A stretch of DNA of 50,895 nt from Ruminococcus sp. (GTDB lineage Bacteria > Bacillota > Clostridia > Oscillospirales > Ruminococcaceae), in assembly GCF_016287535.1 (NCBI RefSeq), contig NZ_JAEFAJ010000023.1, positions 1 through 50,895 of the forward strand, read 5' to 3'. Both the position numbers and the translations under genes were made by a program. Positions within the stretch are counted from its first letter, which is position 1. Every line of letters starts with the position of its first letter. The notes beneath the pieces are model-generated. The model did no database searches. It was not told the origin of the DNA and worked only from the letters and a program-made list of their open reading frames with translations. Below are positions 1 to 6,868 of this stretch, piece after piece.

Positions 1-494
1 GAATCAAGCCTGAGGATATCACAGTAACAAGAGACAAGAACGATATGGTACTTCTTGTTGGCAACAAGGGAGACAGCCTGAGGATAGTAAACCAGTTCAG
101 CAACTATAAGTATCAGGTAGAAAACTTTGAGTTCGCGGATGGAACTGTTGCGCATATCGACCTTAATAAGTCTGAATTTGTTATTGACATTGAAGGAACA
201 GTTACGGTTGAACAGACAGCAGCAGAATACCTCTCAAATCTGTATACAGATGATGTATTCAGCGGTGAGCTTACCACAGACAATGCAGTTATCTCAGAAG
301 TAACAGACAGCATGAGCATTGGTGATGAAAGCGACGATATATCAGATATCGCCAATATCCAGGCAATGGTGCTTGCGGAGAATATGTCGGCATTCAGCAA
401 TGAAAGCCAGATATCCGACGGTATTAATATCAGCGATATCACATCAGATTCTTCAGCACTCGACCAACTCCTTGTAAACTCATCAATGCAGTGA
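1..494 (+). CDS. C-terminal end of an RTX-type (haemolysin-type calcium-binding related) protein, 5' partial
   Basis: The reading frame is open from base 3, so the gene starts upstream of the window. The first ~55 residues match the pattern of the haemolysin-type calcium-binding-protein-related domain (PF06594-like): a PEDI-V-TRD start, then GDSLRIVNQF, then FEFADGTV. In known proteins this segment follows blocks of RTX nonapeptide repeats, so the missing part is probably a large secreted repeat protein; that is inference. The last ~90 residues are Ser/Asp/Ile-rich with no recognised domain. The stop is followed within 20 bp by a strong terminator. No secretion genes are visible here. Family confidence is good, function unknown. 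Confidence 0.75.
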   Translation, partial: IKPEDITVTRDKNDMVLLVGNKGDSLRIVNQFSNYKYQVENFEFADGTVAHIDLNKSEFVIDIEGTVTVEQTAAEYLSNLYTDDVFSGELTTDNAVISEVTDSMSIGDESDDISDIANIQAMVLAENMSAFSNESQISDGINISDITSDSSALDQLLVNSSMQ

Positions 495-510
495 ATTTAA
501 TTAAAAAAAG

Positions 511-540
511 TGCAGCAGTAAAAACTGCTGCATTTTTTTC
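511..540 (+). terminator. Rho-independent terminator after the RTX-type gene
   Basis: An 8-bp perfect stem (TGCAGCAG / CTGCTGCA) with a 6-nt loop is followed by a run of seven T. It lies 17 bp after the stop codon. Confidence 0.9.
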
Positions 541-628
541 ATCGAACAATAATTACCATGATTTAAAGCTGTTTTTCGCGGTATAATATTAACACGGCAT
601 CAATAATACTTTACAAGGAGATAATGTT

Positions 629-826
629 ATGAGCAATAACAGCAATAATAAAGGTGTAATGACAGAAAAGGGCAGAGAGGCTCTCGAAAGATTCAAGATG
701 GAGTCAGCAAATGAGCTCGGTATCAATCTCAAGCAGGGTTACAACGGCGACCTTACTTCACGTGAGGCTGGTTCTATTGGCGGCAGCATGGTCAAGAAGA
801 TGATCGATTCTTACAAGATGCAGTAA
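629..826 (+). CDS. Alpha/beta-type small acid-soluble spore protein (SASP)
   Basis: This 65-residue protein carries the SASP hallmarks: an E-ELGI-LKQGYNGDLTSREAGSIGG stretch (about residues 28-52) containing the conserved ELG and TSREAG-GG motifs, followed by a basic C-terminal helix (MVKKMI). Family members coat spore DNA in the forespore as A-form-inducing binders and protect it from UV and heat. The start has a good site, AAGGAG, 8 nt upstream. A TATAAT-like box lies at 582-587; SASP genes are usually read by sigma-G, and I cannot assign the -35 region with confidence. The gene is monocistronic between two terminators. It indicates a spore-forming Firmicute. Confidence 0.9.
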   Translation: MSNNSNNKGVMTEKGREALERFKMESANELGINLKQGYNGDLTSREAGSIGGSMVKKMIDSYKMQ

Positions 827-843
827 GAGCAGTATCATAATGG

Positions 844-872
844 AAAAGGGAACGCTCAGGCGTTCCCTTTTG
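844..872. terminator. Bidirectional terminator between the SASP gene and the XRE regulator
   Basis: An 11-bp stem (AAAAGGGAACG / CGTTCCCTTTT) gives a T-run in either direction. It sits between two convergent genes and can serve both. Confidence 0.9.
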
Positions 873-876
873 TATA

Positions 877-1449
877 TTATCTGAAAAGCAGATATGCACA
901 GATCGCAGCTGCGATAAAGCCGAATACCGCACCGCATATGACCTTTATAAGCGGACTGCCTATGCTTTTTATGCGTTCTGCAGATATCTCGTCAAGGGGC
1001 TTGCCCTCCATGAAAGCCTTTATCTCCTTGTAGGTCTGGATATTGTTTGCCTTTTTCATTTTTTCGACCTTCACAGCCGTGAACATTGTAACGGCGAACA
1101 GGATACCCCATATAACTCCGCCCAGCCAGCCGAGATACTTTATCAGCGGTATAATAGAAACGGGCAAAGCCAGGAACTCTGCTGCATACAGCCACGACAA
1201 AGCATTGAATTTCTTCACGTCATTTTTTTCGATTTCATTTTTCATAGATTCAACATCTCCTTTAACTAATTCGTCAAGAGAAATATTGAAAAGATTTCCA
1301 AGCAGCAGAAGGCTGTGTATGTCCGGGTAGCTCTTGCCGTTTTCCCAGTTTGAGACGGTCTGTCTGCTGACATATGCTTTTTCAGCAAGGGTCTCCTGTG
1401 ACCAGTTCAGCTTTCCGCGGTACTTTTTGATCTGATTTCCTATCTCCAT
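877..1449 (-). CDS. XRE-family regulator with C-terminal membrane segments
   Basis: The 190-residue product has an N-terminal helix-turn-helix of the XRE/Cro type (about residues 1-60; WSQETLAEKAYVSRQTVSNWE is the recognition unit) and then three hydrophobic segments (about 85-105, 106-120 and 170-190). This makes it a membrane-tethered regulator. I chose the ATG at 1449 rather than an upstream codon because an AAGGAGG site lies 6 bp before it. An extended -10 promoter (TGCTATACT, with TAGACC 17 bp upstream) lies at 1488-1516. Several TTTTACAT half sites and a perfect 24-bp palindrome lie further upstream, suggesting autoregulation. The signal sensed is unknown. Confidence 0.85.
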   Translation of the reverse strand: MEIGNQIKKYRGKLNWSQETLAEKAYVSRQTVSNWENGKSYPDIHSLLLLGNLFNISLDELVKGDVESMKNEIEKNDVKKFNALSWLYAAEFLALPVSIIPLIKYLGWLGGVIWGILFAVTMFTAVKVEKMKKANNIQTYKEIKAFMEGKPLDEISAERIKSIGSPLIKVICGAVFGFIAAAICAYLLFR

Positions 1450-1487
1450 GTTTTTCCTCCTTGGAGTTTTTTCTCCTGACTGACAAC

Positions 1488-1516
1488 AGTATAGCATCAG
1501 CCGGGAGAAAGGTCTA
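1488..1516 (-). promoter_or_regulatory. Promoter of the XRE-regulator gene
   Basis: The -35 box TAGACC and -10 box TATACT are separated by 17 bp. The -10 is preceded by TGC, an extended -10 element. The predicted transcript start is near 1481, about 30 nt before the chosen ATG. Confidence 0.6.
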
Positions 1517-1566
1517 TAAATTTGTTTTTACATTGACCGAAAAAGCTGTCAAAATGCTTTTACAAA

Positions 1567-1590
1567 CCATGTAAAAGCGCTTTTACATGG
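1567..1590. promoter_or_regulatory. Perfect 24-bp palindromic operator candidate, ATGTAAAA type
   Basis: The left arm CCATGTAAAAGC is followed directly by its exact reverse complement. Additional half sites (TTTTTACAT at about 1525-1533, GCTTTTACA at about 1556-1564) lie closer to the XRE promoter. The same ATGTAAAA/TTTTACAT dyad type recurs at 31331-31353. It is a plausible binding site for the adjacent XRE protein; that assignment is inference. Confidence 0.6.
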
Positions 1591-1617
1591 CGAAATACAG
1601 GCATTTGTACTATATAC

Positions 1618-1648
1618 AAAAAGGGCAGCTTAAAGGTCTGCCCTTTTT
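1618..1648 (-). terminator. Terminator of the trmL-degV operon
   Basis: An 11-bp stem (AAAAAGGGCAG / CTGCCCTTTTT) has a 9-nt loop and T-runs on either strand. It lies 9 bp past the DegV-family stop codon. Confidence 0.85.
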
Positions 1649-1657
1649 AATGAAAGC

Positions 1658-2530
1658 TTATTTATTTTTTCGTCTTATGACGATAGCGACAAGGTCCGGA
1701 CCTATATTTGATGTGACCACAGCTCCTATGCAGCCTGTCATCTCAGCTTTTCTGCCGGTTTTTTTAACGAGTTCCTTTTCAACTTCCTTTGCGACAGTGT
1801 CATCTCTGCCGTGGATAAGGATATAAGGAGTCTGAGGAGTCATATTCTTCTCGACGATCTCCACAAACTTCGGAACGATATTTTTCTCGCCTCTGATCTT
1901 GTCAACTGTCTCTGTGGTGCCGTCGGCAAAGAGTATGATCGGTTTCAGTCCGAGGAGTTCACCGGCAAAAGCCTTGGCTGCGGATATACGTCCCGACTTC
2001 TTGGCATACTTCAGCGAGAACGGAACAGCATAGACTGCGCTTACATTGAACCAGTCCTCAAGATAAGCGACAATCTCTTCGGCGTCAGCGCCGCGGCGTA
2101 TCTTTTTGGCAGCTTCCATTACAGGATAACCGTACAGAAGGGTGTAGCATTTTGAGTCAAGGTTGAAAATTCGGAGCTTGTCCTTGGCTTCGGGATTGTT
2201 CTCGAAGAAGTCGTTCTTTGCCATTATGGAATTGTTGTATGTACCCGAACCCTGTGAGTTTATGGAAACGCTGATGATATCAGTATAGCCCTGCTCGAAG
2301 AGCTCTTTGTAGGCTTCCTCGAAAGCAATTGGAGAGATCTGCGAATGCTTCGGGATCTCATCAGTTTCACTGAGGAGCTCGTAGAATTCCTGAGTTGATT
2401 TGTCATACATTTCTCTGAAGCTCTCACCGCCAACTGTAAGAGTAAAAGGAAGGACCTTTATGCCCAGCTCATCAACAGTCTCTTTCGGCAGGTCACAGCA
2501 TGAATCGGTAAGTATTACGATCTTTGACAT
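1658..2530 (-). CDS. DegV-family fatty-acid-binding protein
   Basis: The 290-residue protein fits the DegV family in full length. It has an N-terminal KIVILTDSCCDLP motif, a mid-protein SQGSGTYNN lipid-binding loop, and GLKPII followed by a basic/acidic second domain ending VVTSNIGPDLVAI. DegV/FakB-type proteins bind a fatty acid and, with a FakA kinase, present it for phosphorylation; no FakA is visible here. The ATG at 2530 has AAAGGAGAT upstream; an earlier in-frame codon would sit inside the RBS region and the preceding gene. It starts 13 bp after the trmL stop, so the two are very likely co-transcribed. The specific fatty acid cannot be read from the sequence. Confidence 0.9.
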   Translation of the reverse strand: MSKIVILTDSCCDLPKETVDELGIKVLPFTLTVGGESFREMYDKSTQEFYELLSETDEIPKHSQISPIAFEEAYKELFEQGYTDIISVSINSQGSGTYNNSIMAKNDFFENNPEAKDKLRIFNLDSKCYTLLYGYPVMEAAKKIRRGADAEEIVAYLEDWFNVSAVYAVPFSLKYAKKSGRISAAKAFAGELLGLKPIILFADGTTETVDKIRGEKNIVPKFVEIVEKNMTPQTPYILIHGRDDTVAKEVEKELVKKTGRKAEMTGCIGAVVTSNIGPDLVAIVIRRKNK

Positions 2531-2543
2531 TTTAATATCTCCT

Positions 2544-3041
2544 TTACCATGTATATTGAGTAAGTTTTCCCTCACGGGAGAGGTCGGGGTAGTCCCATTG
2601 CCTGAGCACCTCGTATACCGCTATTGCTACGGAATTCGAGAGATTAAGGCTGCGCAGTTCATTGCGCATGGGGATACGCAGACAGCTTTCGGGATTATCA
2701 TGGAGCAGCTTTTCTGGAAGTCCCTTGTCCTCACGTCCGAATACGAGGTAGGAGTTATCCGGAAATTCCGCGTCGCTGTGGACCTGCTTTCCCTTGGTAG
2801 TGAAGTAGAAAAAGCGACCGTCCTTGTTTTTTATGAAAAAATCGCTGAGGCTGTCATAGTAGGTTATATCGAGCTTGTCCCAGTAGTCCAGACCGGCGCG
2901 TTTGAGCTGTTTGTCGCTGACCTCGAAGCCGAGGGGACGGACAAGATGCAGCCTTGCGCCCGTAACAGCGCAGGTACGGGAGATGTTCCCGGTATTCTGC
3001 GGTATCTGCGGTTCTACAAGGACGATATTCAGGTTTTGCAT
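2544..3041 (-). CDS. trmL: tRNA (cytidine/uridine-34-2'-O)-methyltransferase TrmL
   Basis: The 165-residue product has the usual TrmL length and SPOUT-family motifs. They are motif 1 with NTGNISRTCAVTGARLHLV (about 17-35), motif 2 with VFGREDKGLP (about 100-109), and motif 3 with IPMRNELRSLNLSNSVAIA (about 124-142), which form the knotted SAM site. The enzyme methylates the ribose of the wobble nucleotide of tRNA-Leu isoacceptors. An AAAGGTG site precedes the ATG. It is first in a two-gene operon with the DegV-family gene. Confidence 0.93.
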   Translation of the reverse strand: MQNLNIVLVEPQIPQNTGNISRTCAVTGARLHLVRPLGFEVSDKQLKRAGLDYWDKLDITYYDSLSDFFIKNKDGRFFYFTTKGKQVHSDAEFPDNSYLVFGREDKGLPEKLLHDNPESCLRIPMRNELRSLNLSNSVAIAVYEVLRQWDYPDLSREGKLTQYTW

Positions 3042-3095
3042 ATTTCACCTTTTCAGAAACGGAATATTTTATTCCTTGATTCAGATAATAATAGC

Positions 3096-3110
3096 GTCCG
3101 CACTGCGGAC
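3096..3110. promoter_or_regulatory. Short palindrome between divergent genes
   Basis: GTCCGC and GCGGAC arms are separated by 3 bp in the 93-bp gap between trmL and the small + strand gene at 3135. The flanking sequence is AT-rich and likely holds both promoters, but I see no convincing -35/-10 pair. It could be a shared operator. Confidence 0.35.
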
Positions 3111-3134
3111 AATAATTATTACGGAGCAAATGAT

Positions 3135-3308
3135 ATGAACTATAGATCTCTTGCAAAGGGAGCGGCTGCGGGAGCTGCGGTTGGCATAGCCTTCTACGCT
3201 CTTTCAAGTGCCGGACCTATGAAGAAAATGAGCATAAAGCGCGACGCCGGAAAGGCTCTTAAAGCCGCAGGCAACCTTCTTGACGATATCAAGTCGGTGA
3301 TTATGTAG
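3135..3308 (+). CDS. Small glycine/alanine-rich hypothetical protein (57 aa)
   Basis: I do not recognise this gene. The 57-residue product has a short basic N-terminus, one Gly/Ala-rich hydrophobic segment (GAAAGAAVGIAFYALSSAG, about 9-27) that could span or associate with the membrane, and a basic C-terminal helix (KRDAGKALKAAGNLLDDIK). An ACGGAG site lies 8 nt before the ATG, and the gene is divergent from trmL. Its 3' end overlaps the convergent ruvX stop by 8 bp. The same frame is open far upstream, but that part is antisense to trmL and degV and has no start signal. Confidence 0.6.
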   Translation: MNYRSLAKGAAAGAAVGIAFYALSSAGPMKKMSIKRDAGKALKAAGNLLDDIKSVIM

Positions 3309-3729
3309 CTTCGCCGGAATTGCGCCTGAAGCCGAGATAGCTCTCAAGTATGAGAACTGCTGCCACAGCGTCAACTACCGCTTTGCGTTTTTTGCCGCGG
3401 GTGTTGGTGACGTTCAGCGCATTATGGGCTGAAACAGTGGTGCAGCGCTCGTCCCAGAGCTTTATGGGACAGCCAGTGAGCTTTTCCAGCTCCTCGGCGA
3501 AGAGCCTGCATTTTTCGGCTCTTTCGCCGACTGTTCCGTTCATATTCATAGGATAGCCGACAACTATCTGTTCCGCACGCTGTTCTTTTGCGAGAGCGGC
3601 GGTTTTTTCTATACATTTAACGAAGTCCTTTTCGGCGATGACGGTGACGGGAGAAGCTATCATTTCGCTTTTTCCGCAGACCGCGATACCCGTTCTTGCG
3701 TCGCCGAAGTCAACTGACATTATTATCAT
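3301..3729 (-). CDS. ruvX: RuvX/YqgF-family RNase H-fold nuclease (pre-16S rRNA or Holliday junction)
   Basis: The 142-residue protein has the YqgF layout: the N-terminal acidic motif MSVDFGDARTGIAV, the central EQIVVGYPMNMNGTVGERA motif, DERCTT and a final DAVAAVLILESYL. Members process the 5' end of pre-16S rRNA or act as putative Holliday junction resolvases; the rRNA role is the better supported. The ATG at 3729 has GGAGG 5 nt upstream; an in-frame ATG at 3720 is an alternative. Repeat element copy A begins 13 bp upstream of the start, so any promoter lies in or beyond it. Confidence 0.9.
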   Translation of the reverse strand: MIIMSVDFGDARTGIAVCGKSEMIASPVTVIAEKDFVKCIEKTAALAKEQRAEQIVVGYPMNMNGTVGERAEKCRLFAEELEKLTGCPIKLWDERCTTVSAHNALNVTNTRGKKRKAVVDAVAAVLILESYLGFRRNSGEAT

Positions 3730-3741
3730 TGTTACCTCCGA

Positions 3742-3929
3742 TAAATCAAAGTTTTGATAAGCAAAATTATGATTTAGTTTAGAGTTGAGAATTGAGAGTT
3801 GACAGTTGTGGCGTATCGCCTGCGGCGGTATAATTTAAATAATATGAGCGCAGCGAACTCATTAACTCTTAACTCTTCACTCTCAATTCTCAACTAAATC
3901 AAAATTTAGCAAAGCTGAATTTTGATTTA
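3742..3929 (+). repeat. Palindromic intergenic repeat (MITE-like), copy A, 188 bp
   Basis: The ends carry inverted arms: GATTTAGTT...GAGAATTGAGAG on one side and CTCTCAATTCTCAACTAAATC on the other. Outside these, each end has a small A/T hairpin bounded by TAAATC/GATTTA. The core has GTATCGCCTGCGGCGGTATAAT. It is nearly identical to copies B and C but in the opposite orientation. It codes for nothing. The TAA stop codon of pyrD is formed by the terminal GATTTA of the element, so its edge coincides with the gene end. Whether it is mobile through a transposase in trans is not known. Confidence 0.85.
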
Positions 3930-4838
3930 CCAAGGCTTGACTGTGCCTATTATTTCCTTGACGGAAGCAATGCCCTTGCTGTCAAGCCATTCGTTCATTT
4001 CCTCAATTATCCTTACAGGAGCATAAGGGTCGGTGAATATGGCAGCTCCCACCTGTACTGCGGAAGCGCCTGCCATCATGAGCTCTATGGCGTCACGTCC
4101 CGATGATACGCCGCCCATGCCGATAACAGGGATATTTACCGCATTTGCTACCTGCCATACCATGCGAACAGCTATGGGGAATACCGCAGGACCGCTCATG
4201 CCGCCTACATTGTTGCGGAGTATTGGTCTGCCTGTGTTTATGTCTATCCTCATGCCGAGGAGAGTATTTATAAGTGAAACTGCGTCTGCGCCGGCTGCCT
4301 CAACAGCCTTTGCGATTTCCGCAATGCTTGTTATATTGGGAGAGAGCTTTACCACAAGGGGCTTTTTTGTGGCTGCGCGGACCCTTTTCGTGACTTCAGC
4401 CGCCATTTCGCAGCTCGTACCGAAAGCCGCTCCGCCCTGTTTTACGTTGGGGCAGGAGATATTCAGCTCAATCATGTGAACGTCTGTAGGTTCGAGCTTT
4501 ACGGCTACCTCGGCACATTCATCGGGAGTTGAACCAGCTATGTTGGCAAGTACCACAAGATCCTTTGTAAGAAGATAGGGGAGCTCAGTCTCTATGAAAT
4601 GGTCTATGCCGGGGTTCTGAAGTCCTACGGAATTTAGCATACCAGAGGGGGTTTCAGCTATTCTCGGCGCGAGATTGCCTGTGCGGAGATGAAGGGTAGT
4701 TCCCTTTGTGGCGATACCGCCAAGCTTGTCAAGCGGGAAGAGCTCCTCGTACTCTCTGCCGTAGCCGAAAACGCCGGAGGCAGGGATTACAGGGTTTTTG
4801 AAGTCAACGCCGCAGACTTTTACGGAAAGATCAGCCAT
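3927..4838 (-). CDS. pyrD: Dihydroorotate dehydrogenase, class 1B catalytic subunit PyrD
   Basis: The 303-residue enzyme oxidises dihydroorotate to orotate in pyrimidine synthesis, using FMN and passing electrons to PyrK. Visible signatures are ATKGTT (about 44-49) and NISCPNVKQGG, with the catalytic base Cys129 that marks class 1 (class 2 has Ser). GVSSGRDAIELMMAGASAVQVG near the C-terminus is the FMN phosphate site. Its ATG overlaps the pyrK stop in a TAATG junction, so translation is coupled, and the presence of PyrK fixes class 1B (NAD-linked). Its own stop codon lies within the end of repeat copy A. Confidence 0.95.
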   Translation of the reverse strand: MADLSVKVCGVDFKNPVIPASGVFGYGREYEELFPLDKLGGIATKGTTLHLRTGNLAPRIAETPSGMLNSVGLQNPGIDHFIETELPYLLTKDLVVLANIAGSTPDECAEVAVKLEPTDVHMIELNISCPNVKQGGAAFGTSCEMAAEVTKRVRAATKKPLVVKLSPNITSIAEIAKAVEAAGADAVSLINTLLGMRIDINTGRPILRNNVGGMSGPAVFPIAVRMVWQVANAVNIPVIGMGGVSSGRDAIELMMAGASAVQVGAAIFTDPYAPVRIIEEMNEWLDSKGIASVKEIIGTVKPW

Positions 4839-5608
4839 TACCAGAGCACCTCCTCAGCATTGAAAACAGGACCGTCCTTGCAGACGTGGGCAAAGTATTC
4901 CTCGTCGTTGCGGACTGTACGGCAGGCACAGCCGAGACAGGCACCAATACCGCAAGCCATACGCTCCTCAAGGGATATCTCGCAGAATATGCCGTTTTTC
5001 TTGCATATATCTGCAACGCCCTTTAGCATAGGCATAGGACCGCAGGCGTATACCGCGTCTATACCGCCTTTTCCGGCAAGCTCCGCAAGAGGCTGGGTAA
5101 CAAAGCCGTGTATACCGGCTGAGCCGTCGTCGGTGCAGAGAATGGACTCGGCACCTGTGCTGCGGAAGTCGTCCTGCAATATCACTGCGGAAGCGTTCCT
5201 GAAGCCGCTTATGGCTGCAGCCCTGCTGCCGTAGAACTTCGCAAGTGGAAGCATGGGCGGAGTACCTATACCGCCGCCGATGAGTATTACCTTATTATAA
5301 TTATTATCTAACGTAAAGCCATGACCGATGGGAGCCAGCATATCTATGAGCTCGCCCTTGTTGAGCTTGGCTATTTCGGAGGTGCCCTCGCCGCGTATCT
5401 CGAATACTATCCGGAGAGTGCCTTTTTCCTTGTTGATACCGCAGATAGATATAGGTCTGCGGAGAGTGAAGCCCTTGGCTCTTATATGTACGAACTGACC
5501 CGGACAGGCAATTGCTGCAATTTCGGGACAGGAAATGGTGAAGCTGTATATTTCACGGGCGATAGCGGTTTTTTCCGTGATCGGGTATTGACCCTGGATA
5601 TATTTCAT
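4838..5608 (-). CDS. pyrK: Dihydroorotate dehydrogenase electron-transfer subunit PyrK
   Basis: The 256-residue subunit has a ferredoxin-reductase fold. The FAD-binding RPIS motif is at 51-54, the nucleotide-binding GGGIGTPPM loop at about 111-119, and the NAD-site YACGPMPML at about 187-195. The C-terminal [2Fe-2S] ligands are Cys219, Cys224, Cys227 and Cys243, in the typical spacing. It passes electrons from PyrD to NAD+. The ATG has GGGAGG 6 nt upstream, and that RBS directly abuts repeat copy B. It is first in the pyrK-pyrD operon, read from the promoter at 5785-5813. No PyrR-type attenuator was recognised. Confidence 0.95.
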   Translation of the reverse strand: MKYIQGQYPITEKTAIAREIYSFTISCPEIAAIACPGQFVHIRAKGFTLRRPISICGINKEKGTLRIVFEIRGEGTSEIAKLNKGELIDMLAPIGHGFTLDNNYNKVILIGGGIGTPPMLPLAKFYGSRAAAISGFRNASAVILQDDFRSTGAESILCTDDGSAGIHGFVTQPLAELAGKGGIDAVYACGPMPMLKGVADICKKNGIFCEISLEERMACGIGACLGCACRTVRNDEEYFAHVCKDGPVFNAEEVLW

Positions 5609-5621
5609 ATTTACCTCCCTT

Positions 5622-5780
5622 GATTTAGTTGAGAATTGAGAGTGGAGAGTTAAGAGTTAATGAGTTCGCTGCGCTTATATTATTTAAATTATATCGCCGC
5701 AGGCGATACACCACAACTGTCAACTCTCAATTCTCAACTCTAAACTAAATCATAATTTTGCTCCGCAAAATTATGATTTA
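5622..5780 (-). repeat. Palindromic intergenic repeat (MITE-like), copy B, 159 bp, within the pyrKD leader
   Basis: This copy is the reverse-complement orientation of copy A and matches it over nearly its full length, but lacks the A/T hairpin on the pyrK-proximal side. It lies between the pyrK promoter and the pyrK RBS. The predicted transcript start (about 5778) falls at its outer edge, so the whole element would be transcribed as a self-complementary 5' leader. Read toward pyrK it also contains TTGTGG and TATAAT separated by 17 bp, a possible second promoter. Confidence 0.85.
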
Positions 5781-5784
5781 TACT

Positions 5785-5813
5785 ATTATAACATATATGG
5801 TCAAAAATTGCAA
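5785..5813 (-). promoter_or_regulatory. pyrKD promoter
   Basis: TTGCAA (-35) and TATAAT (-10) are spaced by 17 bp and point toward pyrK. The predicted start site is about 170 nt upstream of the pyrK ATG. Confidence 0.8.
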
Positions 5814-5851
5814 CAGGCAAGGCGGGACCCCTTTTAATATAGTATATATTG

Positions 5852-5866
5852 ATTGGTCGGACCAAT
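5852..5866. promoter_or_regulatory. Palindromic operator candidate, GntR/FadR-like
   Basis: ATTGGTC-G-GACCAAT is a perfect 15-bp dyad. It resembles operators of the FadR (FCD) branch of GntR regulators, which often contain TTGGT...ACCAA. It sits about 40 bp upstream of the pyrKD -35 box and about 95 bp upstream of the divergent DUF1836 promoter. No GntR gene is visible in the window, so the binding protein is unknown. Confidence 0.45.
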
Positions 5867-5960
5867 ATGAAAAAGTGAGAAAAAAGCTGAAAATTAATGA
5901 AATACAATGATAAATCCAAAAAAATATTCAAAAAAACCCGAAATCGTTAAAAAACAAGAT

Positions 5961-5989
5961 TTGCGGTTCAGATGAACTTATGTTATAAT
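5961..5989 (+). promoter_or_regulatory. Promoter of the DUF1836-SPFH operon
   Basis: TTGCGG and TATAAT are separated by 17 bp. The predicted start near 5996 excludes the earlier in-frame start at 5972 and supports the ATG at 6020. Confidence 0.8.
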
Positions 5990-6019
5990 CATATCATCAT
6001 CAGAGAGGAGTTAAAGACT

Positions 6020-6586
6020 ATGAACAGACTGATACCTGGTACGACAATGAAATTTAATGAACAGGCAAGAGAATCCGCGTTTTCGCTTATTTCTCCGGTG
6101 CTTGAAGCAACTGGCGGACTTACGCTCTCACAGCTCTCAAAGCTCACAGGCCTTGAGGGCACGACCATCCAGAACTGGATAAAGAGGGGGTGGGTATCAG
6201 CTACCAAAGGCAAGAAGTATTCTGAAAAACAGATACTTCGTATACTCCTTATCAATATGCTCCGCAAGGCTATGAAGCTGGAGGATATTGCGAATCTGAT
6301 GCGTTACATCAACGGTGACGTTGAGGACACTTCGGACGATATCATCGATGATATACTGCTTTATGACATACTTTGCAGGATAATATTCACAGCTGAGGAC
6401 GAGGGCGCGTTCGATACGGAACACGTAAAACAACTCGTTGCAAATGAAGTCGCTGAGAACAACAAGGATATCACTGACGGTGAAAAGCTCAAGAAAGCTA
6501 TGTACGTCATGGTAATGGGTTACAGAAGCGGCTGCCTCAGGACTGAGATGGAAAAGGGTCTTGAAGTGATACTTGACGAAATGTGA
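6020..6586 (+). CDS. DUF1836-family protein with MerR-like helix-turn-helix
   Basis: The 188-residue product matches the DUF1836 (YkrK-like) pattern: a GLTLSQLSKLTGLEGTTIQNW helix-turn-helix-like stretch (about 34-54), KRGWVSATKGKKYSEKQILRILLINMLRKAMKLEDI (about 56-91), then an acidic helical C-terminal half. The first part resembles MerR-type DNA-binding domains, so a regulatory role is likely, but no function is established. The ATG at 6020 has GAGGAG 9 nt upstream and follows a near-consensus promoter. It leads a likely operon with two small paralogues and an SPFH protein (52, 32 and 13 bp gaps). Confidence 0.8.
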   Translation: MNRLIPGTTMKFNEQARESAFSLISPVLEATGGLTLSQLSKLTGLEGTTIQNWIKRGWVSATKGKKYSEKQILRILLINMLRKAMKLEDIANLMRYINGDVEDTSDDIIDDILLYDILCRIIFTAEDEGAFDTEHVKQLVANEVAENNKDITDGEKLKKAMYVMVMGYRSGCLRTEMEKGLEVILDEM

Positions 6587-6638
6587 TGTGATTTTGGGGT
6601 AAACAATACGTGGTATAGAATTATGGGAGGTTTTGAAA

Positions 6639-6836
6639 ATGAATGTTGTAACTGCATTACTAATGAGCAAGAAGAAAATAATCAAGCTGTTTGAAGTATC
6701 AAAGGCGTTTTCGGCAGACAGTGCCAAGACTCTTCACGAAATGGGTATCTACAATCCCGAAGCCACCTTTGAGCTTCTCTACGACAACGTGATATCAGCC
6801 ACGGGAAACGGAAAATATTATCTTAACAGGAATTAA
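6639..6836 (+). CDS. Small protein, paralogue 1 of a tandem pair (65 aa)
   Basis: I do not recognise a family. The 65-residue product shares a clear pattern with the next gene: a basic KKKIIKLFE start, AFSADSAKTLHEMGIYNPEA, and a C-terminal GNGKYYL. The ending resembles the wing of a winged-helix fold (a Gly-Lys-Tyr-Tyr turn), but it is too short for a complete regulator. The ATG has GGGAGG 8 nt upstream; a TTG 6 bp earlier is less well placed. Position between DUF1836 and SPFH genes suggests a shared role, which is inference. Confidence 0.7.
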   Translation: MNVVTALLMSKKKIIKLFEVSKAFSADSAKTLHEMGIYNPEATFELLYDNVISATGNGKYYLNRN

Positions 6837-6868
6837 AGCATAAGAAGTATTAAAAGAGGTGAACAGAT

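Noticed and set aside
2400..3134. Long + strand open frame leading into the 57-aa gene
   Set aside because: It is antisense to degV and trmL, which have strong family matches, and it has no start signal. Only the last 57 codons after the ATG at 3135 are retained.
5622..5780. PyrR-type attenuator in the pyrKD leader
   Set aside because: The leader is the repeat element shared with copies elsewhere, and no PyrR anti-antiterminator or T-run terminator was found.
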